A stretch of 64,000 bases of DNA from Paulownia fortunei (taxonomy: Eukaryota > Streptophyta > Magnoliopsida > Lamiales > Paulowniaceae), in the NCBI GenBank assembly GCA_019321725.1, contig CM033114.1, positions 21,956,216 to 22,020,215 on the forward strand, in the 5' to 3' direction. Every line of letters starts with the position of its first letter. Positions within the stretch are counted from its first letter, which is position 1. Under the pieces are notes generated by a model. That model worked only from the letters and a program-made list of their open reading frames with translations, was not told the origin of the DNA and ran no database searches. Positions 30,301 through 42,838 of this stretch are shown here, in pieces. Both the position numbers and the translations under genes were made by a program.

Positions 30301-30359
30301 CAGCTTTAGACAAATATGTCGAAAAGGTACAATAAAATGAAACTATTGTCTAGGCTCCT

Positions 30360-30409
30360 CCCTCTTGCTCACCAATCAGCTCATCCCTCTTGCTCACCAA
30401 TCAGCTCAT
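30360..30409. repeat. Perfect 25-bp direct duplication
   Basis: The unit CCCTCTTGCTCACCAATCAG plus CTCAT occurs at 30360-30384 and again at 30385-30409 with no mismatch. It is a simple local duplication in non-coding sequence. Confidence 0.9.
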
Positions 30410-33400
30410 CGAAGCTATCTTGTTTTTTTTTCTTCACACCATCTTCAACAGACACAAGTTTGCAACCTTCTTGTTTGCTGATTCATAGTTTCATTCCAGC
30501 AGCAAACTCACAAGGACAAAAACTTCATAAGCAAATTCCAAAGTAAACACATATATGCATCCGTCAAAACAGTTAATACAAAAAGAGTTTCAGAAAGTAG
30601 CTTAACTTTCCAGTCCTTTGATGACAATAGATATTAAATCATAAAACAACCAGAGCTCCTGAAATGACAACTTATACTATCATTTTTATACCATCTAATT
30701 CACATTCCTAGTATGCATTTTCAGAAAATAACACGCGTGCACACGCAAAATCTACTGCCCATAACCATAACAGCAACCACAAAGTAAAAGGCCACTCCAG
30801 CCATCCAAGCAACAATTACATTCAGCAGCAAATTAAATCAAAAGACTCAAGTGAACAAACAACACCAGGAAACCAAGAAAGCACAAGGCATACTCAAATA
30901 TCAACACTTAAAGCACCCACAAGGATGCTTCAATCTTCATGACCATCAATTCACATTAAACTAAAATGTTAATGCACCATTGGAGCTCTTGGTCATTCCT
31001 TACTGATAGGTACCACCTAAGAGTATGGTTTTCATATTTTGTTACGAAACCTGGCTGAAAGTAATCAAATAAATACAGAAAAAAAAAAAATGCCGGCGCA
31101 AACACAGAGCCCAAGAAGGAGAGAAAAGTAATAGGCGACAACAAACAAAGAAGACAGAACAGTGCAACCTTAAGATTTGCCATATCTAACTTTTGCTTCC
31201 CTTACAGTCTAAATACAGGTTTTCGCCATGCAGCAACTATAGGATGAGAACATCCTTCAGAGAGAAGACACATATTCTTCATGACATGATCGGAAGCTAA
31301 TTATGACAAGCAGTTCTTTAGGCTCTTGTTAAAGTGGAAATAAGAAGTTAGTCAAATTTGTCAAGGATTCTTAAGCAACAGAAACTGAGGTTCATGACCA
31401 TGACATGCTTTTCAACATGAACATAAGCATCGAAGGAAGAAAATCAAAGGCAATGCTAACATAAGACATTGCACAAATAAATGAACTGAATGGATGCACA
31501 CATTTGTCCTCCCAATAAATTATCACAAAATAAAGACTTAAGAGTGGAAATTTTTTGTAACAGTATATGAAGGCTATATTACTTCGATATGCTGGTGTTG
31601 TAGTTTTATGTGTCAAAAATATATATTCTGTATTTTTAACAATGCAAAATCAATAATTTACACCAAGATGAGATGAATCTTCGACAAGTAAGATATATAT
31701 AATTCTAGCAAAATTAAGTTGCATGTTAACTAGCTTTTTTTAATTAATGCCCACTCACTCATTTCAAGGAGAGTTTAGGAAATGTGTCACACGCCTAAAT
31801 TTTTAGGGAAATCAAGCAACAACAGCTAGGTGTGCTGAATTATTGGCTTGAAAGAAACGGCAATACGAATTTGGTTTCAACAATTTGTGACTTCATAGAC
31901 GCGTGAATTGTAGCAGACTTATAGACTCACCACATGACAATGCAGATTAGCCTCAAGTATCATATAAGCGAGAATAAGAAATTCATAAATAGTCTTCAAA
32001 GAAAACTAGTGAGTATACATGCTAGGTAACATAATAGGTGAGGTCAACCTAAGTCACATAGTGCAGGAGCAGGTCCGGGAGCGCCTTAAACTGGCTTATA
32101 AAAAAGTTAATCTATAACTTATACATGTAGTTTTCATTTGTTCGAATTTAAGACATCATTGTGGTAAAGGGCTACTTGCATTGTGGCAGATGGATTTGAT
32201 GAATTTTGCAATCAACAAGACCTGAGTCTTAAGCCCCACTATTTATCCTACCCATTGCAGTAGACTTGACTGCTTTCATATAACACATTTAGTGCTTTGA
32301 GTTTTTGACCAAAATTATTTAGAAGAGTAAAATGAATTAGAGTTCTGGGAAACCCTAAATTTAATTTCATCTTCCAGCAAGAGTACTCTCCTCTGTTTCT
32401 ATCTCTTTGCATCTCCTCTTTTCTGCAACTCAACCCCTCTTCATCATCATCATCATCATCATTTCTTCTTCTAACTAAATTTATCTCATTCTTCCTCGTA
32501 ATGAATCTTAATAGTTAAGCATCCTTCACTACAGGAAAACCTGTGCCTCCATCCCGCCATCATCTAGAATAATACGTTGAGTATGATCTAAATGTCACTA
32601 ATTCTTAACTCAAAAATTTGTGTCCCTTGGAGATATGCACTTGCATCTACACTGTGGACTCTCACCTGTTCTTTGGAGCTCCTGCCGTTGCCAGCAAATT
32701 ATGTGACTTGGAGCCAGCCTTCATGCACTTCCTGACACAGTTATCAAAATTCGCTCCATATTCTGCGATTGTTTGGAATAAACTTTGCGCCATTTATTGC
32801 CTTTTCTTTCCACCAAACATTTAGCAGCACCTGGCCATTATTCTTCCATAGTTTCCAACAATGTCATCAATGTCATGCATGCAACTGACTTCCTAAACTC
32901 CTAGATATGAGTTAAGGTGCATTGACTAAAAATATGAATTTTCACAATCTAAAATGTAGAAGAAATTAGCATACATGTAAAATTAGAACAATAGCATATC
33001 AAATAACAAGTTTACAGACCAACATATATAATTATAAAAAATATTCACACTCATTCTCGAATTTTTTCATGTATGACACTCTCATGCTCCTACTTGCTCT
33101 CCAAGCTCATGCTTTGCTCCAAGGCTTAGTACCTAGGTACAAGACCTTGAATTAAAATTAAAATAAATTCAACCCAAGAAATAAGGTTTTAGCAACATCA
33201 TGAAAAAGTATTTAATCTTTCATTGCATTGCCAAGTTACTAATATCCTAAAATGCAAGTGTGAAGAATATGTATTACATAATGTGACGGCAAAAATTCTT
33301 TCGCCAAGCATAGGTACAACCACATGTGTTCGCACAATGACCAAATTTAGCTCTCCTATAAAAATCAATGTTATTAGTTAATTCAAATATTATTAGCACA

Positions 33401-35090
33401 CAATATGATACAAATACGTAACGAGATGTAAAACTATCTTGATTTACAAGTTCTTATCATGAGTTTTTTTTACTAAATCTTCAAAAATAACTCATCTGGA
33501 ACTTTATGTTAAGTCAAAATAGGGACTGACGGAGTATAACATTGTTTTCCCTATCCATGTTTTTACAAAAATAAGAACAATATGAAGTCCATCACTATTC
33601 ACTACAATAGCACTGGACACACAAGGATAACAAACTTTGGAAGATTGAAAAATTCCATGTTGATAATTTCAAGATATTGGTGGCAAATTTAGGTGCACAC
33701 TCAGCTAAAACACACAAATTATCACTATCTGCATAAAATGTACCGTGCTAAAATAGCAGTCTTGAGCTAGGTTTGCTTTACATGATGTCAGTAGATACAA
33801 TCATGATGATAATTAAAACAATCAAATATCGACGCAGCCAATGAGCAAGGCAAGGTATTGGAGGATGCCAATGAAGTAAATCAATTTTCCATGAATTACC
33901 TCAAAATAAGCCTATAAAAAATGTATAAATGTAATATAACGCATAACAAAAGAAGCAAAAGAAGTGATAATATTACTCGTAATTAGGCAAATGAATAGCA
34001 AATAACACTAAAAGAAATCCAGATAAACAACTAGCTATGAGAGCAGGGGCCAGTACCATACTCTACAAGATTTCTTATGACAGCTAACGCAGGATGCAGT
34101 CCTCCAACTTACACAAAGGCAAATAAGAATAAAAATAATAGTCATTAATATGTATTGCACCCAGCATTCGTAAAAATAATAATGCAAAAGAATCGCTATA
34201 CAGAAATGCCCAATCAAAATCATTCATAGACAAAAACCATGCCAAGTACTTGATTTTCAACCCTCAACAACTTGAAACAACAGTATCTATAAAAGGTAAC
34301 ATATTCAACATAAGAGAGAAACATATGCAAATAAAGAATATCAGCACATCCTTTAAAATGCAGTTTGCTAATAAAGACTAGGGACAGAGAAGTTGTCATT
34401 GGATTGACTGATATATATAACACTCCAAAAGTCACACTAGGAAAAACATGGATCCTGTAGAAGAAGTATAAACATAAGTTCATTGATTAATAACAACCAA
34501 TTACACACCCAACGAATTTGGCTGCTCATTTCTTTAAAGTAACATCAAGAATTGGATTCAACTATACCCTTCTCAATGAAAAGGAGCTTCTTGTATCTTT
34601 TCTCTCACTTTCCTTTATATTCTTCTGAAACCAAAAGTAGAAACCTTAGTAGTAATGAGACCAGCATCTCTAATTACAGTAGTCCTTGATATCAAAATGC
34701 AGCCTTATAGCATCAATTTAAGCCCATTACTGGAATAAGAACAATATATGCAGACAATATTTGCATCTCATTATAATAATACCACATGTATGCACAATTC
34801 CTACCCATTACATTATAACTACCACAGAACCAGGTATTGTACCACCAATATTATGCTACAGCCATAATGTACTCTGGAGAGACAATAATTATATTTGACT
34901 GGTTAAAAGTACTTGCATTCTTATCCAACTATATGAAAGAAAGCCCACTGATAAGAACATCCCTCAGGTACCATTTAACTATAGACAGCCAACGCAATGA
35001 GACATGATAGCTGTGTCCGTTATTTGGTCCTTTATTCTTATCCCTATTGTTAGTAACAACTCTATCAGCTATATAATAAAAAAATTTAGT
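30410..35090. other. Gene-poor stretch, less AT-biased than neighbours
   Basis: No recognised gene apart from the weak candidate at 32666-32793. Base composition is more even than in the adjoining AT-rich spacers, so this could be intron, untranslated or long non-coding transcript, or old element remains. A TCA microsatellite lies at about 32443-32463. Confidence 0.4.
32666..32793 (-). other. Candidate small coding exon, unknown product
   Basis: On the minus strand an ATG at 32793 opens a frame of about 43 residues beginning MAQSLFQTIAEYGANFDN, with CVRKCMKAGSKSH and LLATAGAPKNR. It ends at a good donor, AACAG|GTGAGAG, at 32666. The composition looks protein-like and the C-X3-C pattern is suggestive. 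I do not recognise the family, and I found no clear downstream exon below 32600. It could be the first exon of a small gene, a fragment or chance. Confidence 0.25.
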
Positions 35091-35299
35091 CAATTAAGCA
35101 ACATGGTGTACACATTTGTAAAATCCAATTAGGATAGCTCCTTTTCAAGTCCCACATATGAGGCCTGAGTCCCAAGTCTATGCCAAAGCATAATAAGGCA
35201 TTACTACTAATATGGTATGGATTGGGCTTGATTTGCTATGAGCGTATATGGACCCCAAAATTAGTGGATTCAGTGCTCTGGTGACCCATGGGTGCTGAA

Positions 35300-35885
35300 G
35301 GAATGAACATAAGGCCTACTCTGAAGGCTCATGAGACCGAAGTAAGGGAGGTCAGATCTTCCTATGAGAGGGAGTTGTTAAGCCGAGCCGGCTCAGAAGA
35401 GTTAGTAGAATATAGTGTAGAAAGATGTTGAGCCGACCAAATTAAGTCAGCTCGGGAGAGAATAATAAGATATGCCGAGCCGACCAGATTTGGTCAACTC
35501 GGGAGAGAATCAAGAGCGATATATGAGTTGGAGATGATTTAGTGATAAACACAAGAACAAAACTAGATGTTATCTGTGGATAATGACAGAGAATATTATC
35601 TAGGATAAATCACTAAACTAGTGACGTGTCCACTAAGCAATTATAACAAAATATAAACAAAAATTCTCTTTTGCCCCAGGTAAGATTATTTTATAAATAA
35701 AAACCTTAAGCCCCAAGAAAAAATGATTTTGCCTCATGTTTATTCTGAAGACATATTTTTGCCATTGATATTGAGTGAAAGCTGAGTGACTAACTTAAGC
35801 TCTGGAGTGTCTTCGCTGGACCTCCTCCAGCGCTTTGCAGGTAGAACCAGCATCATCCTGGTGCGAGCATACCTCCATCTACATC
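35300..35885 (+). mobile_element. Probable LTR remnant
   Basis: It contains short GAGCCGACCA...AACTCGGGAGAGAAT repeats (35431-35460 and 35478-35512). These are followed by a segment with GACTAACTTAAGCTCTGGAGTGTC and GCAGGTAGAACC. This layout resembles the R/U5 part of many plant LTR retroelements, which have a CTTAAGCATCGGAGTG...GCAGGTAC-like signature. No gag-pol frame or second LTR is seen, so it would be a solo or truncated LTR. The assignment rests on remembered resemblance. Confidence 0.4.
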
Positions 35886-36227
35886 ACAACAACAGGTCAA
35901 GATTTGTGGTTTTATTCTATATTTCTTGGTGTTTATTTCCGCACATCAACTACTTGACATGCTTTTTAGAAATGAGCAAAAACAAGCAATAACCATTTGC
36001 ACAAAGACACAACCACGAAGACAACTAGTATTAATCCATATCCATAATAACAGACAACAAGGCATGACATTACAACAATAAAGAAGAACAGAGTCTGGTA
36101 AACCATTGTCGATTCTAGCCACAACAGAGCAACAGCAGTAGCATATGACTCCCCTTTGTTCTTTTTTTTTTTTTTTTGTGTTTCCTATTGAACAAGAAAG
36201 TAAAAGCAAGGGAAAGTGATTCACTTT

Positions 36228-36542
36228 TCACTTCTTTAAGCTGCCGCGGATGCCAGCTTTAGGCTTGGAGGAGTCGGCTACAGACCCAGAGTGAAGATTA
36301 TTGAGTTTGGATTCGTCGAAGGGGATCTTGGGATGGCGAGCCTCGTGGTGGATCTGCATGGACTTGATATCAGGAGCAGTGACTTTGCAGAGTGGGCACT
36401 CAAGCTTGGCGTGGCCGCCCTTATCCTGACCGGTGCGATCAGCGAGGCCGGCCTTGCCTCCGCCGCGGTTGGTGGTGGCGGCGTCAACTTTGGCAGCAAT
36501 CTCCTTGGCGGTGTGTTTCTTGGGTTTGGCTTTTCCAGTCAT
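36228..36542 (-). CDS. Small C2H2 zinc-finger protein, ZNF706-like
   Basis: A single exon of 104 residues beginning MTGKAKPKKHTAKEIAAKVD. The N-terminal half is very Lys/Ala-rich and probably disordered. A single finger follows at about residues 50-71 (CPLCKVTAPDIKSMQIHHEARH), then HPKIPFDESKLNNL and a basic tail ending GSLKK. It resembles eukaryotic ZNF706-type and SERF-like small basic proteins, whose biochemical role is not settled. The upstream in-frame extension to 36665 lacks an ATG; ATG at 36542 is the only good start. It is divergent from the cyclotransferase gene, about 720 bp away. The leader upstream is strongly CT-rich (minus strand). Confidence 0.88.
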   Translation of the reverse strand: MTGKAKPKKHTAKEIAAKVDAATTNRGGGKAGLADRTGQDKGGHAKLECPLCKVTAPDIKSMQIHHEARHPKIPFDESKLNNLHSGSVADSSKPKAGIRGSLKK

Positions 36543-36669
36543 GGTGATTGGTGGTTGTCCCCTAAAGCAGCGGGACAGTGGGCTTGAATTTAGGTGAGAA
36601 AGGGATATGATGAGAGAGAAAGAGGGAAAGGGAGGAGAGTGAACCCTAGCTAGGTATAAATTCAATTAA

Positions 36670-37200
36670 CCCACCCATTAACTTACATATAGTATTATTT
36701 CTCACTTAGTAATTTAAATAATTTTCAGTAATAATATTTACCAATGGTTGAATTTTCGTTTAAAATGATAGCTTAAAGAGTAAACTTGAACATATTTTAA
36801 TCTAAAATTTGAACTGAATACAACTTAAATATAAACTGAGATGCCGTTCTATTTTAATTAAACAATCAAATTTTAAATAAAATATTCTCACTTTATTTAT
36901 TATTTAAATTAATTTTTAAAATATATAATCTTGATAAAATTTTAATTTTTTATTGAATAAAATAAGATACTCTCACTTTATTTGTTATTTAAATCAATTT
37001 TAATATTTTTAATTTTGTAAGTATTGTAATAAAAAATAAAAAATAATTACAGTAATAAATTCCGAATCCCAAACCCTCCAATCTTGATAAAATTACCATC
37101 TTTTTTAATATCAATTAATTTTGAATAATTTCATTAAATTATAGACTACTTTATAATAATTTGAAAAAATAATATTTAAAGCTTCAGTTTAATGTGGGCG
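36670..37200. other. AT-rich bidirectional promoter interval
   Basis: It separates the divergent zinc-finger (-) and cyclotransferase (+) genes and must hold both promoters. It is AT-rich with repeated CTCACTTTATTTRTTATTTAAATYAATTTT text at about 36888 and 36973, a small internal duplication. No coding frame was found. Confidence 0.45.
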
Positions 37201-37205
37201 CACTG

Positions 37206-37212
37206 TTTATAT
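37206..37212 (+). promoter_or_regulatory. TATA-like element before the cyclotransferase gene
   Basis: TTTATAT lies about 50 bp upstream of the ATG at 37262 and overlaps the alternative ATG at 37211. If this is the TATA box, transcription starts near 37240 and the 37211 ATG is not in the mRNA. Confidence 0.4.
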
Positions 37213-37261
37213 GAGTGAAGAAGGTATCTTTCAATTCAACAATTCTCAAAAATTCACTTGC

Positions 37262-37813
37262 ATGGCCATGGCGGGTGGAGGAGAAGATCTAGCAGGAGGC
37301 GAGGACGACGTCAACCTGATCTTCGTATACGGCACGCTGAAGCGCGGATTCTACAACCACACGCTGATCGAGGACCTGATCCAAACGCGCGACGCCGCCT
37401 ATCTCGGCCCCCACACCACCGTCGAAGCTTTGCCCCTCGTGTGCGGGCCCCACGGCATCCCCTACTTGATCAACCTCCCCGGGGCGGGTTACCGCATCCG
37501 GGGAGAGCTCTATTCTGTGTCTTCGGACCTGGGCCAAGCCCGCCTCGACGAGCTGGAGGGCGTTGACCAAGGCCACTACGAGAGACTGCCGGTGGCTGTG
37601 GTCGCGGCGGAAGGCGTTGGAGAGAGAGTGCTGGAGGCGGAGGCGTATTTTGCACACCGGGGATTTGGGGAGGCGTTGTGGAAGAGGTGTGGTGAGGAGG
37701 GCTTGAGTGAGTATAGTGTGGAGATGGGGAACAAGTATGTGAGGAGGGAAGATAGGCCGCCGCATTCTAGTTTCATTCATGATATCCACAATTTCATTTC
37801 AGAGGGCAATTGA
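37262..37813 (+). CDS. Gamma-glutamylcyclotransferase/AIG2-like protein
   Basis: A single exon of 183 residues with GGCT/GGACT-type fold signatures. These are the N-terminal LIFVYGTLKRGFYNH loop (the YGTLK substrate-binding motif), GIPYLINLPGAGYRIRGELY, and the catalytic-Glu region LDELEGVDQGHYER. Family members release 5-oxoproline from gamma-glutamyl amines or peptides, and plant members are often annotated from AIG2 or At3g02910. Coding GC is markedly higher than in the surroundings, so shadow frames on both strands are long. ATG at 37262 (MAMAGGGEDL) is preferred because GC-rich coding sequence begins there and a TATA-like box lies just upstream. ATG at 37211 would add 17 residues. No transit peptide is apparent. 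Confidence 0.9.
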   Translation: MAMAGGGEDLAGGEDDVNLIFVYGTLKRGFYNHTLIEDLIQTRDAAYLGPHTTVEALPLVCGPHGIPYLINLPGAGYRIRGELYSVSSDLGQARLDELEGVDQGHYERLPVAVVAAEGVGERVLEAEAYFAHRGFGEALWKRCGEEGLSEYSVEMGNKYVRREDRPPHSSFIHDIHNFISEGN

Positions 37814-39060
37814 CCTTTTTTTATTAATTTAGTTACTGAATTATATCATTGCCTTGCTCATGGAAAATTGTTTTGCAAGAATTCATTATTAATCAATTCG
37901 ATCAATTTAATTCTGTTTACCTGATTTAGATAAGGATATATCTTCTTTTGTATTTCTATAATTTAGCAATGCAGTGCATTTCTCGTTAGTACAAGACCTT
38001 TATGATGAAGTTGCTGTCCTTTATTTCTCTTCTTGGTTGTGCTTGAAGTATGCTTTGGGTATTCATCTTCTGATACAAAGTTGGAATTTCAATTTTGCTC
38101 GACACATTTTTCTGTTCGTATAGTATATATGGCATTTGATTGATTTGCTTGGGCTGTAGTTATGTGATGTCTCACCTCTTGATGCCATTTTGCAGCCAAA
38201 ATAGGATCTTGCTGCTTGATCAAAATCTTGGTAAGAGAACAGCAAAGAGCTTCTTAGTTTCAAGTAGCTCATAGGGGTTGCTCAGGTCATTGGAGAAACC
38301 TCAGATATTGAGGTCTTACAAGGCTTTTATATACCTGCCTCTGATACTTCAAGAAAATGCTAATATCAGCAGGTACCCTCTCTAAACTATAGATAAGGAT
38401 GTAGGACATGTAACTTCCATGATTACTTAATCAAAATTGCTGACTTTAGAGGTTAAGCCATGATATATCAATGTGACATGTCTGCTTTTCATAATCAAAG
38501 CCGGAGTTGCTTTCATTGCTAAAAAATCTCAATGTTCATGGATATGAAACAATCAATTGTGTATTTCAGCCTAAAGCTCTCTCCATTTTTTGGATTTTGA
38601 GTTAGTAGAAAGTATCACATGCAACGACATGCATTGCACGTGTAGGAATATGTGTTTAAAGTGAATGTAGCATTTATTAGTTATTCACAATATCATGATC
38701 ATAATTCTATTACATGTTTCTATTATTTAACCATTATCATATACAATTACTTAGTCAAATTATAATCCTATAGTTAATTTGATCACATATTTTGATCTCT
38801 AAGGTGTTTGGTTAAGTTAAAAAAAAATTATGAAGAAAAGATAATAATTTAAAATTTGATATATGCAAAGTATAAACAATTGAGGAAAAGGAAAATCAAA
38901 TTTATTATGAGAATGAATATTTACAAGTGGAATATGTAGCAATTTTTTTAGAATTTAACAATTCTTGAATTTCAAAGTCCATTTGTATGTCTAAAACTTA
39001 CATTTAGAAATTGATGACCAAAAAAAAAGTAGCTGAAATTGATTGCTTTTAAACTAATTA
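37814..39060. other. 3' flank and spacer
   Basis: It begins with the probable cyclotransferase 3' UTR. Beyond that no protein-like frame, RNA gene or element end was recognised. Confidence 0.4.
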
Positions 39061-39064
39061 TTTC

Positions 39065-40830
39065 TTAGTTCAGCACATTCTTGTATACAAATTTTCTTTT
39101 TTTATTTGGTAAATGGCATTTTTCGTCTTTGCATTGAAATGTATTTTATAATTGTTTGCCATAATATTTTAGTCACATGGATCTAATTGATATTAACTTT
39201 TTCTATTAAATAGTATATCTTGTCCTTACAATTAAAAATTCCATGTCGCATTGGTTTTTTGTTTTACTTCCATGATATTATATTAAAAAAAAATTGACAT
39301 GGAAGTAAAAATAACGAGGTACAAAAGAATAGTCCAATATAATATAAAGTCGATTAGTCAGATTCGCTCATTTTGGATTTCGAATAAGCAATTCCAATTC
39401 AATAAGATTGTTAAATTTTTATTTGCAAGTTTCTGATGCTTATTTATTTTCTATTGTTTTGAAGCTGTAGTTTGTTTTTGTAACATTATTCTTATTGCAT
39501 TATATTTTCTGTTTTGCTATTTTATTTACCAGTGTATCTTATTTTTAAATCGATTGAATTTTATACTAATTATAATATTAATTATTTTTAAGGAAAAAAT
39601 AATGTAACGAACATGTTTACTTTGTATTGTGAGGCCCTATAATTATGTTAATCATATACAATCTCAACTGTTTCGTATAGATTTTAAAGTTGGTTATTTG
39701 TCACTATTGTTTACACTCTTCTTGGACTTCTCACTTCAGCACATTCTTATATACAAATGCTTTTTTTTTTGTTTTTTCGTTAAGCGATATTTTTTATCTT
39801 TCCATTGTGAATTTGTATTTCGTATTATTATCTTCGCTTCCATAGTATTTTAGTCACATGTGTCTAATTAATATTATATATTTTGTATTAAGTATTATAT
39901 CTTGTCCTTACAACTAAATTTTCATTTGCATTTATTGTTTATTCTACCTCTCTGATATTGCATTTAAAAATAATTGAGGCGGATATAAAAATAATGACAT
40001 GCAAAGAATTGTCCAATATTAACATAAAGTTGATTAGTCGGAGATTCGCTCATTTTTTATTTTTTCATAGGCAATTCTAATTAAATAAGATTGAAGATTT
40101 TTTATTTGCAAGCTTTTTATGTCTATTCCTTAATGATTTATTTGCCATTTTTTGAAGCTTTAGCTTATTTTCGTATTCTTTTGCTATTTTGTTGACCAGT
40201 GTCTTTTCATTTCTAAATTTATTGAGATTGATTAATTTTAAATTAGTTATCTTGTTAATTATATTTAGTGAAAAATTAATCTAACCAAACATATCCTTAG
40301 TATCAAAATAATTTTACTTTGTATTGTAGGCCCTATAATTATGTACTCAAATTTCACTATCAAGTGTTTTACATAGATTTTAAACTTGATTATTTGTCTC
40401 AACATTGTTCACCCTCTTCTTAAACTTCTTACTTAAGCAAATTCTTGTATATAAATGCCCTTTTCTTTTTTTGTTAACTGACGTTTTTTGTCTTTGTATG
40501 ACAAATTTATATTTCATATATTTTAATTTGCTTTATTCACATGGATCTAGATGTTATTTTTTTTTATTAAATAGTATAACTTGTCCTTACAATTCAATTT
40601 TCCATGATGCTTTTGTTGTTATTCTACCTCCATAGTATTTTATTTATATGGATCTAATTGATATTATTTTTTCTATTAATTAGTATATCTTATCCTTACA
40701 ATTCAAATTTCCATGTTGCATTTGTTTTTATTCTACCTCTATGATATTGTATTAAAAAATAACTAGCACGAAGTAAAAATTGCTGTGTACAAAGAATTAT
40801 CCAATATTAAATTAAAGTTGATTACTGAGA
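39065..40830 (+). repeat. Diverged ~680-bp tandem repeats, about 2.5 copies
   Basis: Landmark TATCTTGTCCTTACAA occurs at about 39218, 39900 and 40579, about 680 bp apart, with a further copy at 40690. Each unit also carries CAGCACATTCTTRTATACAAAT, TTTAGTCACATGKRTCTAATT, AAGAATTGTCCAATAT...GATTAGTC and ACTTTGTATTGTRRGGCCCTATAATTATG in the same order. The copies differ at many positions, so the array is old. No protein-like frame is present. Confidence 0.8.
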
Positions 40831-41384
40831 AATTCTTTTATTTTGATAACTACGAGGAATATATTAAAATGAAATGCTTCGAGGACTAGAATGTTCAAGA
40901 TAAAATTCTTGTACAATTTATCATTTCTTTTGTTCAAAGAAAAGAACACATATATCCTTCAGTTGAATTTTCTGGTTCTACTTGTTTTTATCTGATTGGA
41001 ATGACGGTACAACTTCTTCTGAAGTAAGAGGGAACTGGTTGGATTTGGGTGTGTCACTGTTGCTTGACACCCCCAAACAGTCCACATATCCAAACTATCC
41101 CAGTCCAACCAAAGGACCCCCCAACCCCCTCCCCCTGCAAACCAACCATAGAAACTAACACTTAAAATCATGTACATGAACTAACTCTACCTAACTGTCT
41201 ATTCCAGCAGCAAAGGATCGTAGCTCCTGTTTTACTGGCTGCCAGTCCATGTTTGATGTGACGACTGAAGGTGTATGCACTTTAACAAAAAATAACAGCA
41301 ACATATTCTTCCTGATGAATTGTGCTTTGCGAGATCAGGACTGTCTACCCTGAATGTAAATCTCCACTTCTTGTTGAGCAAGTT

Positions 41385-41435
41385 CATTCTGACTGCCAAT
41401 GAGGATTTCCAAATCCCTCATTGGTAGTCAGAATG
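41385..41435. repeat. Near-perfect hairpin with 20-bp arms
   Basis: The left arm 41385-41404 (CATTCTGACTGCCAATGAGG) pairs with 41416-41435 with one mismatch, and the inner ATTT/AAAT can extend the stem across a C bulge. The loop is only a few bases. I do not recognise the sequence as a known plant miRNA. Confidence 0.75.
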
Positions 41436-41851
41436 AGATTGGAATTTGCCTAGATCAATAGTCCCACCTTTGGTTTTTACATCTACATACCATTCTAGCA
41501 TCTGCTTCTCTGGAAGTGTTACTTGAATTCATCTGGAGAAGTTTGAAGCTATAGCTAATAATTTTTTTTATAAGAACTAATAAATGCGTAAAAGGTTGAT
41601 TTTTATCATTTTGCTTTTGTTTGTATGGATATGAACTTTTGTGCATATTATTCTCCTCTGTATCTAAAGAAATGGACCAAAATCTTCACAGACAAGTAGT
41701 TTGCACTATGATGTTCCACACAGTTACACAAGTAACCATAACAACAATAAACGGTTATTAGATCCATGAATACACAATTGGTGGGCATTAAGATAATTTT
41801 TATTGGTTCATACATTTAGATTTCAGTGTTCCATCTAGTTTGTATCACTCT
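41436..41851. other. Spacer, 3' flank of the RIC gene
   Basis: Non-coding AT-rich sequence between the hairpin and the RIC stop codon. It is probably in part the RIC 3' UTR. Confidence 0.4.
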
Positions 41852-42792
41852 TCATTGTGCAATGGCATTATCATGTAAATTACATTTGGTTTCAAGCAAA
41901 CTCCTCACGTTGGGTGTTTCAGCTTGTGCTGCGATGGCAAGCTCAAGTTGTGTCAAAGGAAAAGAATGGAGATTAATCAACTCCGGTTCCGCAAGATTAT
42001 TCCAGCCCTTTGAGAAGAATGAACTTGCACAACCATCCAACCCTATGTGAGTCACATGCTTTACATCTGTTGGAAACCCAATTTCCAACCCCATTTCTGG
42101 TTCTAACTCATCCTTGTACACTGAAAACAGATAATTAGGATTAGAATATATATGATGCATGCATGTGGATGTATGTGGGTGTGAAAAAGGCGGAGATGCA
42201 GATGCACACACAGACACAAGAGAGGATTCAGAAATCTTCCTGTATCTGGTTCAGTAATTCAGATTTGATAGTCGTACACATCATCTGAAAAAAAGAGAAT
42301 GATCCACAGGAAACTTGATTATATACATGTGAGCCTCATTAGTTGGTTTGGGCAAAGGTTAGGATGATCAATCTTAGAGTTTGACGACAAGAATACAACA
42401 TGAGATCGAACCTGTATACTTTTTAGTGACTATGCTGATCATCATGAATTTGTACTGTATGAGTATAAAATGGGATTACTAGCAAGTAGCAAAACAAATG
42501 CTTTCCGTCTCAAAATTACATTATTATCACTGGCTCACCAAATAACTGAGAGAAGTTCTTGAAATTCTTGAACAGCTTTTGGAATCTTGGAAGGGCAGTC
42601 TTCAAATTTTCACCTGATAAGCTTTCTTCATCATCCAGATATTCCTCTTCTTCCTTCTTTTCCTCTTCATGTGTTCCTTCACAGCCAAAACAAAAGTTAG
42701 CCTTGACAAAAGGTAAAAATACAAAGAAAAGATTATGTGGGCTCTTTGCATGAAATGTTTGTGCAATGTACAGTGTGTGTTAAAAGAGTTTC

Positions 42793-42838
<46 letters not shown>

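Noticed and set aside
37258..37789. Long open frames on the opposite strand and other phases of the cyclotransferase gene
   Set aside because: High GC removes stop codons in all frames; only the plus frame at 37262-37813 carries YGTLK and the catalytic-Glu region.
41852..42217. RIC exon 3 frame extended upstream to 42217 as a start
   Set aside because: The sequence before VYKDEL is intron ending in TTTTCAG; the family N-terminus lies in the exon at 42840-42966.
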